DNA of 64,000 nt from Eudorina sp. 2006-703-Eu-15 (Eukaryota; Chlorophyta; Chlorophyceae; Chlamydomonadales; Volvocaceae). Of this stretch, positions 11,213 through 23,400 are shown one piece after another. The stretch covers positions 859,211 through 923,210 of the forward strand of contig BDSI01000030.1 in the NCBI GenBank assembly GCA_003117195.1, written 5' to 3'. Each line of letters opens with the position of its first letter. Within the stretch, counting starts at the first letter, position 1. The position numbers were made by a program, and so were the translations under genes. Below the pieces are notes generated by a model that saw only the letters and a list, made by a program, of their open reading frames with translations, did no database searches and had not been told where the DNA came from.

Positions 11213-13105
11213 TTGCGGTCGTAGCAAGGAGACAGCGGCAGCAGTAGCAGCAGTAGCTGCAACAGCAAACGCAGTTGCAGCAGCAGCAGCAGTAGGGATA
11301 CTCGTAGCAACAACAGCATCATGACGGGTCATCAGGCCCCTCCCTCCCCTCCCGTCCCCTCCCTCCCTCCCCTCCCCTCCCCCATTGGCAAAAAGGGGGG
11401 ATGGAGGGGTCCATCGTCAGCCCGGCGGGGATTGATCCTGACCTGACCTGACCCCTTGACAGCTGCACGACCCAGATCACTGCGGGCCCTGTTGGCCCAC
11501 GGTCACGGTGATGAGCGCTGAGGGGCTGATGGGGACAGCGGATGGGGACAGCGGAATGACGGTGACCCCCTCTGGACATTCGACACTTCCGCCATCGAAC
11601 AGACCCCGACAAGAGTCACCTCGGTGCAGGTGTGGCTCGCCGGCAGCAGCTGCGGGGGTCGGACTGCTGGAGGGATGGGTGGACAGGCGGGGACAGGCGC
11701 TGTGTTGCTTGGTGGATCAGGAGGCGTGGGTGGAGTCGGAGGCGGAGTCGGAGTCGGAGGGACGGAGGCCATACGTCGATCGGTCCTGGGAGGGTTGTGA
11801 ATGCCGCGTGTGCCCTGGGGTGGAGTCCGAGCTGGAAGGCACGGAGCCTGACGCGGGTGGGAGTGCCCAGACGAACTCAACGATCCCAACGAACTCAACC
11901 AACCCAGATGCAGGAAAGCGAACGTAAGTATCAGCATTGGTGATTTGGTGTGTGTTGGCAGTGCGCAAGCCGGGCGCTGGCTAGGTACAGATTGCGCCGC
12001 GACGGTGGACTGAGCGGGTGTGAGGGGCAGCTGCAGCCTGCGGGCAGCAGCAGCCGCGAGGGGGCTGTGCCCTCCTCCCCGGGACGTGATCGTGGGTGGA
12101 CTGAAATGCGCACGGTATACGGCACACTATGCCGGTGTTGGAGTGAACTGTGAACTGGCTCGCAGTAATGGAGAACTGATGTGTACAGGAGGACTGAGAA
12201 CTGATGGGGGGTGGGTGCGCGGGGCCAGGTCGCGGGTATCCCGATGTCTCCGAGGCCGACGGCGGTGGGTGGGTGGAGCAGACACACCTTCAACGGCCGG
12301 GAGACATCTTTGGGAGCATCGGCTGGTGCGTCGCCGGGGCCGCTGCCGCCGAAATGGCCTGTGGCAGGTGGCGCAGCTCCTTGCGGTGGAAGGGCGGTCC
12401 GCCCCGAGGTCGAACCCCCGGTGTGTCGAAGATCGAACCCGACATGAAGGTACCCCGGATTCGCCCCCGCCCAGCTCCGGCGCCCGCACCCCCACCCCCC
12501 TTTGGTGGATCCGCTGATCGGCGTTCGGGGGATGGGCCCCACCTGAAAGCTGTCTGTGGTTGTGACGGCTGACGACCGGGTGTTATGCCAATGGTGGTGC
12601 CGAGGTCGTGCGGCTCGTTCTGGCCGCGATTGGCGATAGGTTAGAAGCATGGGGGTAACACAGCGTACGGACGGGCTGCTGGGTCACCAGCAGCAGCACC
12701 TCAGCGCGCTCCGCCGGTACCTGGCGGCGGTACCTGGGTGGCGGCGATGCCCCGAGAGTGTTATCCGGCCTCCATCCTGGACATTCCCCCTCCCCCCCTC
12801 TTCCCTTCTGCCGGCGCCCCCCCCCTTTCCCCAACACACACACGGCTTGGGTCGGGCGGGGCTCTTCTCTAAACACCCCTAGAGGCCGACAGAGCGCCAG
12901 GGGTACGACCCGCAGCAGCGAGGGGACCTACCGGTGGCGGTGTCCGCACCCGTACGCTGTTGGAACCAGGATCGCCCACAGGCCGGCGCTACCCCGCCTG
13001 GTGGGACAGCGCAGGGTCCCCACATCCCACCCCCACCTGCCCTGCCCATAGAGACAGCGAAATCGCGAGAGCAACCAAATGGGGTCGTAGTAGTAGTCGT
13101 CCGAC

Positions 13106-13109
<4 letters not shown>

Positions 13110-13173
<64 letters not shown>

Positions 13174-13275
13174 CGCACCACATCGCGCCCGTGCACATGC
13201 GCCTGCCTGCCTGTCCACCGGTACCCACCCCACCCCACCCCACCCCACCCCACCCCACCCCACCCCACCCCACCC
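13110..13275. repeat. CA dinucleotide run followed by CCCCA pentanucleotide run
   Basis: A CA run of about 60 bp and, some 50 bp later, about ten CACCC units. Both lie in intergenic sequence and account for the spurious Thr-His and Pro-rich translations seen there. Confidence 0.9.
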
Positions 13276-13936
13276 GCCCCTCCGCAAGTACGTCCCCCCT
13301 CCGCAGTCCGCACCAGCGCTGCCTCCCTCCCCGAGCGGAACTGCGGAACGCTGCGTCTGTCCCGCAAACGGTCCCCTTCCTTTCCCGCCCTTCTGAGCCC
13401 CTCCCTCCCCCCCCGCCTTCCCCTCCACACACGCGTTCTACCACCACCCGTGTGCGCGCCCCTCGCTACGCGCCACCCGGGGCGGCCATTCCACCCCTCA
13501 CAGACCATGAAGCCCCACCCCGAGTCACCCAACCCCTCACCGAGTCCCGGTGGTCACAGGAGGCGGGTGCGAGCGGAGGAAGAGGGAGCGGGCATCTGCC
13601 CGGCGCTAGCCCGCCCCACCCGCCCCTCCCACCCGCCCCTTACCCCTCTCGCGCCGATGACAAGAATATCACCCGCCTGGCGCCCGCCCATTCCCATTCC
13701 CGTCCCGATAACTTCCCATACGCTCTCTCCCTCTCACGCGCACTCGCAGTCGCGGCGGCGGATTGGCTCCACCCGACATTCACAACGCACGCTGCCTCAA
13801 TCACCGGACCGCCCACCCACCCCCTCATCCCCACCCCCTCATCCCCACCCCCTCATCCCCACCCCCCCATCCCCATCCCCCCCACACTCGCGGCTCTGGT
13901 TCGAATCCTGACGGGTTGCTCGCTTTACACACACCC

Positions 13937-13989
13937 GGTAGGTAGGTAGGTAGGTAGGTAGGTAGGTAGGTAGGTAGGTAGGTAGGTAG
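13937..13989. repeat. GGTA tetranucleotide microsatellite
   Basis: About 13 tandem GGTA units (TACC on the minus strand) just downstream of the GT77 stop codon, probably in its 3' UTR or flank. Confidence 0.9.
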
Positions 13990-14115
13990 GCAGGCGGCTC
14001 AATTCCCATGGCGCCATGGGCCACACACTCACACACACGCGACCCCCGTGGTACCTGGTTTGGGTGTCGAGGCGGTTTCTTTGCCAAACCCACACCACCC
14101 CCCCAGGTCTGTTCG

Positions 14116-14450
14116 TCACCACCGCGGCCCCCGGCCCCGCCCCCGCCCCGACCCCAGCATCTGCATCTGCCGCCGGCGGCTGTTGCCCGCCCCGCCACTG
14201 GCCGCCCCCCCGCCGTTGCCCTTCTCCGAGTGCACCGACAGCTGGTGGTGCAGCTCCACGTTGTGCTCCTTGGCCACCCGCTCCGGCCGGCAGCACCACC
14301 GCACCCCCAGGCCCCCGACCGCCGCGTCGAAGGCGGCACCGACCCCCGGGTCACTCCAGCCCCCAAAGGCCTCCCGCGGGTTGCGGAAGTGAACGCGCTT
14401 GGGCTGCTGCTGCTGCCGGCCGCGGGCCCCCTGGGCCTGATCGACGCCGT

Positions 14451-14481
<31 letters not shown>

Positions 14482-17400
14482 CGGGTGGAGGTGTGGCTCC
14501 AGGGCGTGGAGCAGCAGGGCGGACTTGAGGCCGGCGGGGATGACGAGGGTGTTGGTGGCGGCGTCGAAGACGGGGTCCTTGACGTCCTTGCTGGCCTCCA
14601 CCACCAGCGGGTCCTCCTGCGGGGCGGGGGAGAGGGGGGCCGCGGCCGGGGACGGGGGGACGTGTGCGTGCTTAGGGAGAGGGAGAGGGAGAGGGAGAGG
14701 GAGAGGGAGAGGGAGAGGGAGAGGGAGAGGGAGAGGGAGAGGGAGAGGGAGAGGGAGAGGGAGAGGGAGAGGGAGAGGGAGAGGGAGAGGGAGAGGGAGA
14801 GGGAGAGGGAGAGGGAGAGGGAGAGGGAGAGGAGAGGGAGAGGGAGAGGGAGAGGGAGAGGGAGAGGGAGAGGGAGAGGGAGAGGGAGAGGGAGAGGGAG
14901 AGGGAGAGGGAGAGGGAGAGGGAGAGGGAGAGGGAGAGGGAGAGGGAGAGGGAGAGGGAGAGGGAGAGGGAGAGGGAGAGGGAGAGGGAGAGGGAGAGGG
15001 AGAGGGAGAGGGAGAGGGAGAGGGAGAGGGAGAGGGAGAGGGAGAGGGAGAGGGAGAGGGAGAGGGAGGACTGAGCCGCGAGCCGCGAGAAGGGTTGGGG
15101 CCGCAGGGTGGGGGAGGAGAAACGCCGTATCCCCAGACCTGCCGCGCCCCCCGCTCATCCTCCGCCAGCCCCGCGCCCCCTTATGTCAATCAAGACAGCG
15201 AAACCACCTGAACCGGTGACCCCACCCCCCTTTGTCAATACGGTATTAGAGAGCGAAATACCGAAAAACTGCAAAACCGCCTGACCCCTTCCCCCCTCAC
15301 CACCCGCCACCCCCCGGCCCTCCGCCCTCCCCCCCCACCTTGACCTCCGGCGGCGTGCGCTCGTTGTCCAGGAAGCTGAACTCGCGGAAGGGCAGCGGGC
15401 GGCCCGACACGTTGAGGGCCGCCAGCGCGTCCATGTTGAAGACGTAGTCGGCGGGGCAGGCGGGCGCCAACGGGAAGCGCGTATGGGGCTCCCCGGGCAG
15501 TCGGCACTGCGGGTTCTCGAACCAGTTCTGGATGCAGAAGCACTTCATCTAAAGGGAGGGAGGGCAGGCGGAGGGGAGAGGGAAAGGGAGGGCAGGCGCA
15601 GGGGAGGGAGAGGGGGGATACAGGAATTGGTGGACATATTCATTCCGGGGGGGAGGGGAGGGGAGGGGAGGGGGGAGGGTTTGTGGGGCGAGCTGGGGGC
15701 GCACGATGGTGAAAGGCGGGGAGACATGTACGGGAACTGCGGGCGGCAGGCAGGCACTGCGACAGGGTGTGAAAGAGAAACCCAGCCACAGAGTGTGTGG
15801 GGGCAGTATCGGCGGGCAGGGGTACCCGGGCGCGGGGCCTCGCAGCCGGCCCCTCCCCCTCCTTACCACGACCCAACCCCAGCCTGAAGCCTCCACCCTC
15901 GCCCCCCAAGTCCCCCTCTCACCCTCCGCCCCCGCGGCCCCCCACCCCACCCACACACACCTTGGGCAGTATGACGATGCGGTCCAGCAGGACCCCCAGC
16001 GCCAGGCCGTACCAGGTGTCGGTCAGTTGGCTGTCCAGGGCCTTCAAGTGGGTCTGGACCATGGCCTTTTAGGGCAGGGGTGTAGTGGCGGGGGGGAGAG
16101 GGAGGGGAGGAGAGAGGAGGTGAGCGGTTTGAGAGAGTGGGGTATGTGTGTGTGAGGGGGGTGAGGGCTGTTGGGTTGGGCACATAGGCACATGGGGATG
16201 GGGGCGGGGTGTCTGGACTGGCCGTTGGTGGGCTGGCGGACACACGGAGCTCCATTTGGGCCGCAAAACTCCGCTCCGCTCATCTTGCCCCCTCCCGCCC
16301 TCACTCTCCTGCCCATCACTCTCCTGCCCCTCACTCTCCTGCCCCTCACTCTCCTGCCCCCGGCGTCAGAGGGCACTGGAGGGGGGGGGGTGGGCGCCGG
16401 GGGAGCCACAGACCAGTAGGGTACGTCTCCAACGGGATAGGTCCCAGCCCCCTCACGAGGTACCCGCAGCTGGGACCGTCAAGTCAACACGCGCGCGCGC
16501 GACCGCGTGTGTGCTTAGAAATGCAAAACCCGCCCGACCCAAACCAACCTCCAATATACTTACCATATTAACCTGCGAATTAGAAAACATGAAGACAGCA
16601 ACAAGGCAGCCGCGCCACCACCGACAAAAGTCGCAGAACAAAACAAGACCCGGCAGGCAATGGGCGACCCAGCAGTACCCGAACCGTGTGTGTGGGTTTG
16701 TGTATGTGTATGTGTGTACCGGGGCACGCGGGGCCCGCACCTCGGTGTCCGTCCACTCGTTGAAGTCCTCGGGGTCCTGCGGCGGAAGGGGGGCGGGGGC
16801 GCGGAGGGCGGGGTTGAGGGCGCGGGGTTGAGCGCTGACCGCCGGCGCTAGCGGATTCTGCTGACGTCACCCCCTCCCCCCCAGGAGACACAGACACACA
16901 GACACACATCGACTCCCTCGCCCGCGCCCACACTGCCGCCTCACCTTGATTGGCAGGACGTCGTACGACAGGAAGTAGCCGTCCGAGTAGTAGGCGGGCG
17001 GGTCGATGTAGTACCTGCGGGGGAGGCCGGGGTGGGGTGGGGTGGGGTGGGGTGGGTTCGGGTGGGGTCACAGTGTCGTCAGGCAGACAGACAGACAGAC
17101 AGGCAGGCAGGCAGGGGCGCCACTGCAGGGCATGACGCAGTGGGCGTCCAGCGACGCACACTGCGTAGGGAACCCGTCGGGAGGAAGCCCCACTTCCACC
17201 GCCCCGCATCCCCATGAGCAGCCGCACCCTCCCTCGCCGCCCCACTCACTGCTGCTCCCTCATCCGGTTGATCTTGCCCACGTTGCCGCCCCACACCCAC
17301 ACGAAGTGAACCTCGAACGGCTGCAGGCCGTGGATCTGGCGGTGGGGTGGGGGGGCGCCCGGCGGTGGGGGGCGAGGGTGGCGGTGCGCGATGGTGAGAC

Positions 17401-20400
17401 AAGGCATGATCAGGAACTGAGGACCTGAGGAAGGGCGCCGAAGGCCCTTTCTCTTTTTCCCTTCCAGACAGCAAGTCCTCGAGGGGCAGTGCCGGTCCGC
17501 CGCCGCCGGGGACACACCCATCGATTGGCGGTGGTTTGCGGGTCTGCGCTCATTAACGCCGTCCCACCCCTCCTCAACTCTCCGCACACCCACACCAGAT
17601 GCACACACTCCTCCTGCTTTCCTACGTTCCGGGGCAAAATCCTCCTGCATGCCCCTACTCCCCCTCCCCCTACCCAGTTTGAAAATGCCTACCAATTTCC
17701 TATACTACCCCCTTCCCCCTGCGCATTGTCTACCGATTTCCTCCCCTCTCAATCCCACCACGGCCCCCCCACCACCTTGTGGATCTGGTTGATGCAGTGC
17801 GAGTAGCCGTTCTGGAAGAGCGTGGCGGGCAGCTGCGCCAGGGCCGTCTTGCCGTCCACCACCAGGGTCACCCGCTTGTCTTGCTGGACGTTCTGCGGGT
17901 GGACGGGGGGAGGGGGGGGGGCGGGAGGGGGGACGGGGGGTAAAGGAAATTGGCAGACATATTTACACTGCGCTGGGGGGAGGGCTGGAGGGCGGCAAAG
18001 GCTGAAGGAGCAGGCGAGCAGGCGAGCGCCGTACCGCTGGGTCCGCACTGCACCGCACTGCACGGGGTGATGGCCCCCCCACGGGGTTCGCTCTCCGGGT
18101 TTATTTATGTTCTCAATTTAACCCCCTAAGAACCGACACTCTGCCCTTCTACACGCCTCCCCTGGGTGGCTACACAAAACCACCCTCCTGGCCCCTCCCT
18201 CTCCCGTCTCCCACTCCTCCTGCCCCTCCCTCCCGGACCCAGGCCAACTGGCCTTCCAATCGACTGCATGAAGGAAGGGCCCGAACGGCATGCGGCAGAT
18301 GCCGTACTCCTCCCCGCAACGTGGGCCGCCGAGGGGGCGACGGCCCCCCGCGACCTCATCACCCCGCCCCGCCCCGCCCCAGAACCCCGCCATCACCACC
18401 AGCAGCAGATACAGGCACACACACACGCACGCACGCACGGGCGGGCGGGTTTTCCGCTACCCATACATACACGTCCCCACGCACCCGCGCCCACCCCGCG
18501 CGCCCCCCCACCGCCCACCTGTCCGCTGTCCTTGAAGTAGTTGTACAGCCCGTCCTGGTCGTGGAAGCCCTGCTGCTGCATGGCCCCCCGAATGTCGTAC
18601 CACTTATCGATGAGCGCCTTGCCGCCCGGCGTCTGGCGCAGGAAGTACACACCTGGGCGGCGGCGGCGGCGGCGGCCGGGGAGAGGGGGATATAGGAAAT
18701 TCGTACGAATGTTCAAACTGCGATGCTGCCAGGGGGGAGGCGGAGGATTCGGTGACTTTTTCACGATTTCGCTGTCGCTGTCTTGATTGACGGGGAAGGG
18801 AGAAGGGCGGGGTGGGGAGAGAGAGAGGAGGAGACAGCACCACAGGTAGCGATGTCAAGGGACATCGGCCCCGCGGGGAGAGGTAAGAGGGAGGTGTAGC
18901 TTCCCAATCCCACCCACCCACCCTCACCTCACCTTGCCTTCCCCTATAAGCCAGAGCAGTAAGCAACATACCTACCAATTTACACCCAACACCCCTTCAC
19001 GGCCGGCCCCCCCCCCCTTCCACCCGTCCGGCCCAACCCCTCCCCCCCCTCACCCGTGTTCATGTAGTGGTGGGTGCTGACCCCCACCTCGGGGCCGTCA
19101 TCCCCGAGCGGGTTCTGAGTGGTGATGGGGTCCATGGATACCCAGTAGTCCGCGGCGGGGTACTTGCTGCGGGGGTACGACATCGACAGTACGACATCGA
19201 CAGTACGACATCGGCGGGTTGGGTTGGCACCTTGTCGGAGAGCAAGAGTGGGTCCAGGGCGGGAAATGACAGAGAAGACACGGACATCCTGCCGTACTGC
19301 GCCCGTACCGCGTGTAGTACCCAACCATTTACCGGTTGCCGCCCACGCCCTATCTTCCGTCCCCCCCCCTCCGCCGCTGCGCCCCTCCCTGCAGCCGGGC
19401 CGGGCGGATGCTTCCGGGAGCGGTTCTCCCCATTCCTCATTCCCCCAACCTTGCTGATTGTTAATGGTTCATCTATGTGAACCATAACATATCCCAGCAT
19501 AAAACGGAATTGTGTGTGCCCATGAGGCTGCACTCACACGAGGAAGTGCTCCAGCGGGTTCCGGAGCCACACGACGTCCAAGTCGGAGTTGATGACGTGG
19601 AAGCCCAGCTGGTGCACGTGCCGCACCACCAGCACCTTCTGCCAGGTGTGCAGCTGCCAGCTCTTGCTGCCCCACTTGAAGGCTGAGGGGGGGATGGGCG
19701 GATGGGCGGGGAGGGGAGGGGCACGGGACCACCCGAGGGAGGGGAGGGAAGGGGCGCGGTGAGCTGGCGGACCTTGCAGCACGCGCCCGGCCTTCCCCCC
19801 CAGTGCCAGCAGGCCCGGGGGCGGCCGAGTTCACCACCCAGAGCTCCTAGGGCTGCCCGCAGTTCCCCCTGCCTTCCCCTCTCGCCTTCTCTTGCGCTCT
19901 CGCGCTCTTCCCCTGCCGCCCGGGAACACAAATTCCCCAAAGAGGTCCTCCCTGGTGCTGTCCCCCGTACCCCCGGGTCTTCGACCCCCCGACCTGGCCC
20001 CAATTACGCCTCCAATGCCCTACTCCTCCAACCCCCTGCCTCCCTCCCTCCCTGTCTCTCCCCCTCCCTGCCTCCCTCCCTCCCTCCCTGCCTCCCTCCC
20101 TCACCCCCCTTCCACCTACTCGCCGCCGTGTTGTCGATCTCGTTCTCATGCACCAGGAAGCAGTGGTCCACCCCCCGGCTGCGGACCAACCGGGCGGTCT
20201 CCTCGTCAGCGACGGCAAGCACCTGTGCGGGGGAGGAGGGGGAGAGGGAGGAGGAGGAGGAGGGGTTTAGGATATTGGTGGACATACTCATACCAATTTG
20301 ACATATTCAGTTTGACACACTCAAACTGCGCTGCTGCCAGGGCAAAGGTCCGGTGAAGAATCAACTGTACTAGCTTAGCCGTCAAATATAGACTGTAAGT

Positions 20401-23400
20401 TGAATTGGTTCCTGTAATCAAGATGTAAGGTTGGCGGAAAAAACAACGCTGCGACGCCATGCGAGTGTACCTCCCACCCGACCGAGTCAACGGGACCAAA
20501 CTGAGAAATCTACTACCACCACTCACCAGGCCGGAAGCAGGCGGCAACGGCGGGCAAGGAGCACAGGACGAAATGCGGAGCAGAGCGCAGGGGAGGAGGG
20601 GGCGACCCCAAGCGGAGGAAAACCGGCCCGGGTACGGACTTCCGTACAATGTCGTATGTACAGCATGCCCTGTCAGGTGCCGCCAGGCTACGGATAGAAA
20701 TGACCCCCCAGGGGCTGTACGGTCTAGACCCCGCCACGGACGGCGCGAAATAACAACCTTTCCCCCTCGCCGACACAACCCACAAAAAGGTACGGCACGG
20801 TCAGTATCCATCTCCTGGGCTGGGGTACGGGTTTAGGGTTTCATCGGGCTGAACACGCGCATATGCCCGCCCCACCCGGACACCCGCAGGGCCCCCCACA
20901 CCTGGTGGTCGTCAGGGCCCCGGCGGCTTTGCCCGCCTGCAGGCCCCCCCCCTACGTGAGCGCGCGCTCCATCACACCGTACTGTACGACAATCCGCCAG
21001 CAGGATGCAGCAGGCGGGCTGCATGCACGGACACCCACCATGCCAGCCCCGGACCCTACCTCCCCCCGGCGGGGTTAATTTTTTTTTTCAATTTAACCCC
21101 CCGGCGGCCCCCTTCCCCAGGCGGCCCCCACCTACCCAGTACTTGATCCCGGCCTTCCGCACCCAGTACAGCCAGGTGGGCCCGAAGTTGTTGAACATGA
21201 CCGCGTTGGTGAATGTGAGCAGCACCGTGTTGTTGACCGCCCACTGCGCCAACAGCTCCCGGCTCAGCGGCGCGCAGCCGTGGGGCGGCTGGGCCACCAC
21301 CGCCGCCACCGCAGGGTTGGGATCCGCCGCGGCCCCTGTCCCTGATCCCGTCCCTGTCCCTGTCCTTGCCGCCGCGTCAGTTGCTGCTGCTGCTGCTGCG
21401 AGCGCTGCTGCAGCGGCTGCCGTGGCGCCCTTCTTGCCGGCTGCGGCCTTTCCAGAGCTCATGCGGATAGGGGGCGGGGGTGGGGGTGGGGCGACCGGCC
21501 AGCAGCGTTGGAGCGGAAGCGAAATAAGGGGGTGCCACCCGGCGGGGTTCTGGTTTCGATGTCTGGTTTGGCGACGAGAAGCGGGGGCCGACGGTGTCTA
21601 CGGGCCACCCCACGTGCACGTGAGCGGGAGACACACACACACACACATATATGCGTGGCTAAGAGAACAGAGCCACAGGTGTTGCCGGGGCGGGCGGGCG
21701 GGAGGCGGCTCCCTCTGTTCCACGCTTTTATGCAGTTGCGGCCCACCCCACCCCCCCTACGCCCCTCTGGGCCCTGCGCCCGCCCCTCCCCCCCCCACCC
21801 GCTTCCGTCGCTCCCGGGCCTCCGAGTTGCGCTGCCGCTGCTCCCGGTCCTGCGCCGCCAGACTGACATCCTGCCCGGTCAGGTAGTCACCCGCCTCCTC
21901 CGCCTCCGGGGTCACGTCCACATACAGGTCGCTGGAGCCGTCGTCGTCGTAGTCGGTGACGTCATCAACCTCCTCCGGGTTGGTGTCGTCCTCGCGGCCA
22001 TGAGACTGCGCGTCAGCGCCGGCGGCCAAGCTGCCGCTGGCGGCGGCGGTGGCGGCGGCGGCCGCCTGGTCGCCGCCGCCGCCAGCGGCAGCTTGGCCGC
22101 CGGCAGCATCCCTGCCGCCGCCGCCGCCGGCAGCGGCGGATTCGCCGGCAGTGGCTGCTGCGGCAGCAGCGTCACCGCCACCGGCTGCGGCTGCGACCGT
22201 GTCGTCCGTGTCGTCGTCCTCCACGAGGTTGACCGGGTGGTCGTGCTGCGCGCCATCGTCGTCCTTCCAGCCCTTGTCAATCGGGTCATCGTTACCCGCC
22301 CCGTCATCGTCCTTCTCCCCCTTGTCAATCGGATCGTCGTTGCCCGCCCCGTCATCGTCCTTCTCCCCCTTGTCAATCGGATCGTCGTTGCCCGCCCCGT
22401 CATCGTCCTTCTCCCCCTTGTCAATCGGATCGTCGTTGCCCGCCCCGTCGTCGTCCTTCTCCCCCTTGTCAATCGGATCGTCGTTGCCCGCCCCGTCGTC
22501 GTCCTTCTCCCCCTTGTCAATCGGGTCGTCATTCGCGGCGCCGTCGTCATCCTTCCAGCCCTTATCCACCGGATGATCGTTACCGGCACCATCGTCGTCC
22601 TTCTCCCCCTTGTCAATCGGGTCATCGTTTCCGGCGCCGTCATCATCCTTTTCCCCCTTATCCACCGGATCATCGCCCTCCGCGCCATCGTCGTCCTTCC
22701 AGCCCTTGTCAATCGGATCGTCGTTACCCGCCCCGTCATCGTCCTTCTCCCCCTTGTCAATCGGATCGTCGTTGCCCGCCCCGTCATCGTCCTTCTCCCC
22801 CTTGTCAATCGGGTCATCGTTGCCCGCGCCGTCATCGTCCTGCGCCCCCCTGTCAAAGGGCTGGTCGTTGGCCGCCCCGTCATCATCCTTCCAGCCCTTG
22901 TCGACCGGGTCGTCATGGATCGCCCCGTCGTCGTCGGTCTCCCCCACGGCGGCCGCCTCCAGGTCGTCCTCGCTGCCGTAGTTGTCGTCGTCGTCGCCCA
23001 CATCCGGCTCACCCAAGTGCGAAGGCCACCAACCGGCCAGCCAGCCGCCCACGCCGCCGCTGTCCCCGTCGCCGCCGGCGCTGCTGCGGCCCTCCACCGC
23101 CTCGCGGCGGAGCACTATGGGCTTGTCCTTGCCCTGGGGCGGGGAGACGGGGAACACACCGTGGGCGGATGGGTGGATGGATGGGTGGATTGGAAGCTGC
23201 GACACCGGATTGCTTCATGGAAATATACGTGTTAGATTGTTGCTGTTTTGTTGGATGGTTGGGTAATTGGGTTGTCGGGTGGCTGGATTGTTGGGCGGCT
23301 GCATGGATTGTTGGATGGATTGGGTGGATGGATGGGTGGACGGACACAACAAGGCGACAGCGGGATCAACCAGGCAGCAGCTGCTGCTGATGGTGGTGGT

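Larger units (their letters stand above)
11213..14115. other. Intergenic stretch between convergent genes, simple-repeat rich
   Basis: This lies between the 3' ends of the sulfotransferase-like (+) and GT77-like (-) genes. I see a CAG/AGC-rich patch near 11220-11300, C-rich tracts, a CA dinucleotide run (about 13110-13170), a CCCCA pentanucleotide run (about 13225-13275) and a GGTA run (13937-13989). No ORF here shows a domain. TTACA on the plus strand near 13924 would read TGTAA on the minus strand, the usual volvocine polyadenylation signal, about 190 bp past the GT77 stop. Confidence 0.5.

Noticed and set aside
11508..11927. 139-codon plus-strand frame with Ser-Glu and Asn-Ser-Thr repeats
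   Set aside because: Overlaps frames on the other strand with similar length, no domain, and sits after the stop of the sulfotransferase-like gene.
13839..15158. 439-codon minus-strand ORF of Leu-Pro and Leu-Ser repeats
   Set aside because: It is a translation of the GGAGAG hexanucleotide array plus flanks; the real GT77 exons lie in other frames on either side.
14008..15219. 403-codon plus-strand ORF of Arg-Glu and Arg-Gly repeats
   Set aside because: Same hexanucleotide satellite read in the opposite strand; no start context and no homology.
21508..23235. 575-codon plus-strand ORF with VIVLLPLVNRIVVARP repeats
   Set aside because: It is the antisense shadow of the acidic repeat exon of the GT77-like gene.
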